Positions 5,119-5,409 of a stretch of DNA of 5,409 nt are shown here, piece after piece. Source of the DNA: Methanothrix sp. (GTDB lineage: Archaea; Halobacteriota; Methanosarcinia; Methanotrichales; Methanotrichaceae); NCBI GenBank assembly GCA_023229165.1, contig JALNZQ010000188.1, positions 1-5,409 on the forward strand. Direction: 5' to 3'. The translations under genes were made by a program, and so were the position numbers. The notes below the pieces were generated by a model. The model was not told where the DNA came from. It saw only the letters and a list, made by a program, of their open reading frames with translations, and did no database searches. Positions within the stretch are counted from its first letter, which is position 1. The number at the start of each line of letters is the position of its first letter.

Positions 5119-5409
5119 CGGACTCGACAAAAGTGGTAGATTTCACCACACAGGAGCGGTATCCTCGACTCCTGGCAGAGGCAAAGCCAAACGAAAAATG
5201 CCTGCCCTGCCTGCTCTGCGAGCCTGTCTGCCCCTCCAAGGCGATAAAAGTCACTTTCAATAAGACTCGCAAAGACTATGGACCCCTGCGCACCGGAATA
5301 AAAGGAAACATCGCCGTCGATGCAAAGAAGTGCAATCTCTGCGGCCGGTGCGCCAAATTCTGCAAGGCCTTTCTTTTAATGGATAAGGGCGAGAAAGAGA
5401 AAGATCCCC
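5115..5409 (+). CDS. FwdF/FmdF-like polyferredoxin, N-terminal part (runs off window)
   Basis: The frame opens with ATG at 5115, overlapping the ferredoxin stop by ATGA (5115-5118), and stays open for 98 codons to the window end. Two [4Fe-4S] motifs are visible: C29-x2-C32-x2-C35-x3-C39-P and C73-x2-C76-x2-C79-x3-C83, the last followed by Lys in place of the usual Pro. The start VVDFTTQERYPRLLAEAKPN (7-26) and the segment YGPLRTGIKG (55-64) before GRCAKFC look like the beginning of a multi-cluster polyferredoxin of the FwdF/FmdF type, which forms the electron wire of formylmethanofuran dehydrogenase; total length and cluster number cannot be seen. No ribosome binding site is close, so translation is probably coupled to the gene before it. 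In this operon it may serve HdrA rather than a true Fwd complex; no fwd/fmd catalytic subunit is in view. An HdrC-like role is less likely from the motif spacing. Confidence 0.85.
   Translation, partial: MTDSTKVVDFTTQERYPRLLAEAKPNEKCLPCLLCEPVCPSKAIKVTFNKTRKDYGPLRTGIKGNIAVDAKKCNLCGRCAKFCKAFLLMDKGEKEKDP

Noticed and set aside
4570..5130. Minus-strand open frame of 186 codons across the hdrA end and the ferredoxin gene
   Set aside because: It overlaps two well-supported genes with full iron-sulfur motifs and has no recognisable domain.
5051..5272. Minus-strand open frame of 73 codons at the right end
   Set aside because: It is opposite the polyferredoxin start, whose cysteine motifs are intact; no motif or start signal supports it.
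4786..5409. Frameshift splitting a single polyferredoxin into two genes
   Set aside because: The junction is a clean ATGA overlap identical in form to the hdrA/ferredoxin junction, and the second gene begins with its own polyferredoxin-like N-terminus. A real gene boundary is more likely, though relatives should be compared.
1..5409. tRNA, rRNA, CRISPR array, insertion sequence or attachment site
   Set aside because: I saw no cloverleaf, no regularly spaced direct repeats, no transposase frame and no terminal inverted repeats of useful length on either strand.

Overview
The window looks like a piece of a methanogenic archaeon, most likely of the Methanothrix/Methanosarcina kind. The strongest reason is a 792-residue heterodisulfide reductase HdrA fused to an MvhD domain, a form known from Methanosarcinales (HdrA2 of Methanosarcina acetivorans). 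Supporting signs are TATA-type archaeal promoters, GGTGA/GGAG ribosome binding sites, moderately GC-rich genes separated by AT-rich gaps, frequent AGG/AGA arginine codons and methanogen-style polyferredoxins. The genus is inferred and was not tested.

Layout. The left half (1-2271) is read from the minus strand. From right to left it holds a phosphoribosyltransferase-family protein (2271-1576, TTG start), a small three-helix membrane protein (1494-1249) behind its own promoter, a TIR-domain protein with a C-terminal zinc-ribbon-like region (1203-643), and the first 107 codons of a protein that looks like the N-terminal part of a CHAT-domain protein (322 to the window edge). The 320-base gap between the last two contains one possible plus-strand small ORF (464-598) with a good ribosome binding site. 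An AT-rich 139-base divergent promoter region (2272-2410) separates this half from the right half.

The right half (2411-5409) is a plus-strand electron-transfer operon: hdrA-mvhD fusion, then a 110-residue 2[4Fe-4S] ferredoxin, then the start of an FwdF/FmdF-like polyferredoxin that runs off the window. Both junctions are 4-base ATGA stop/start overlaps, so the three proteins are probably made together. The proposed job is flavin-based electron bifurcation or confurcation: FAD in HdrA splits or merges electrons between a heterodisulfide-reducing HdrBC module (not in this window), a low-potential ferredoxin pool and an F420- or hydrogenase-linked donor docking on the MvhD domain. The extra ferredoxins could wire HdrA to formylmethanofuran dehydrogenase or another low-potential enzyme.

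The minus-strand TIR, small membrane protein and CHAT genes form a cluster of effector-type domains often seen in prokaryotic immunity. That role is a hypothesis here, because no known defence system can be recognised in full.
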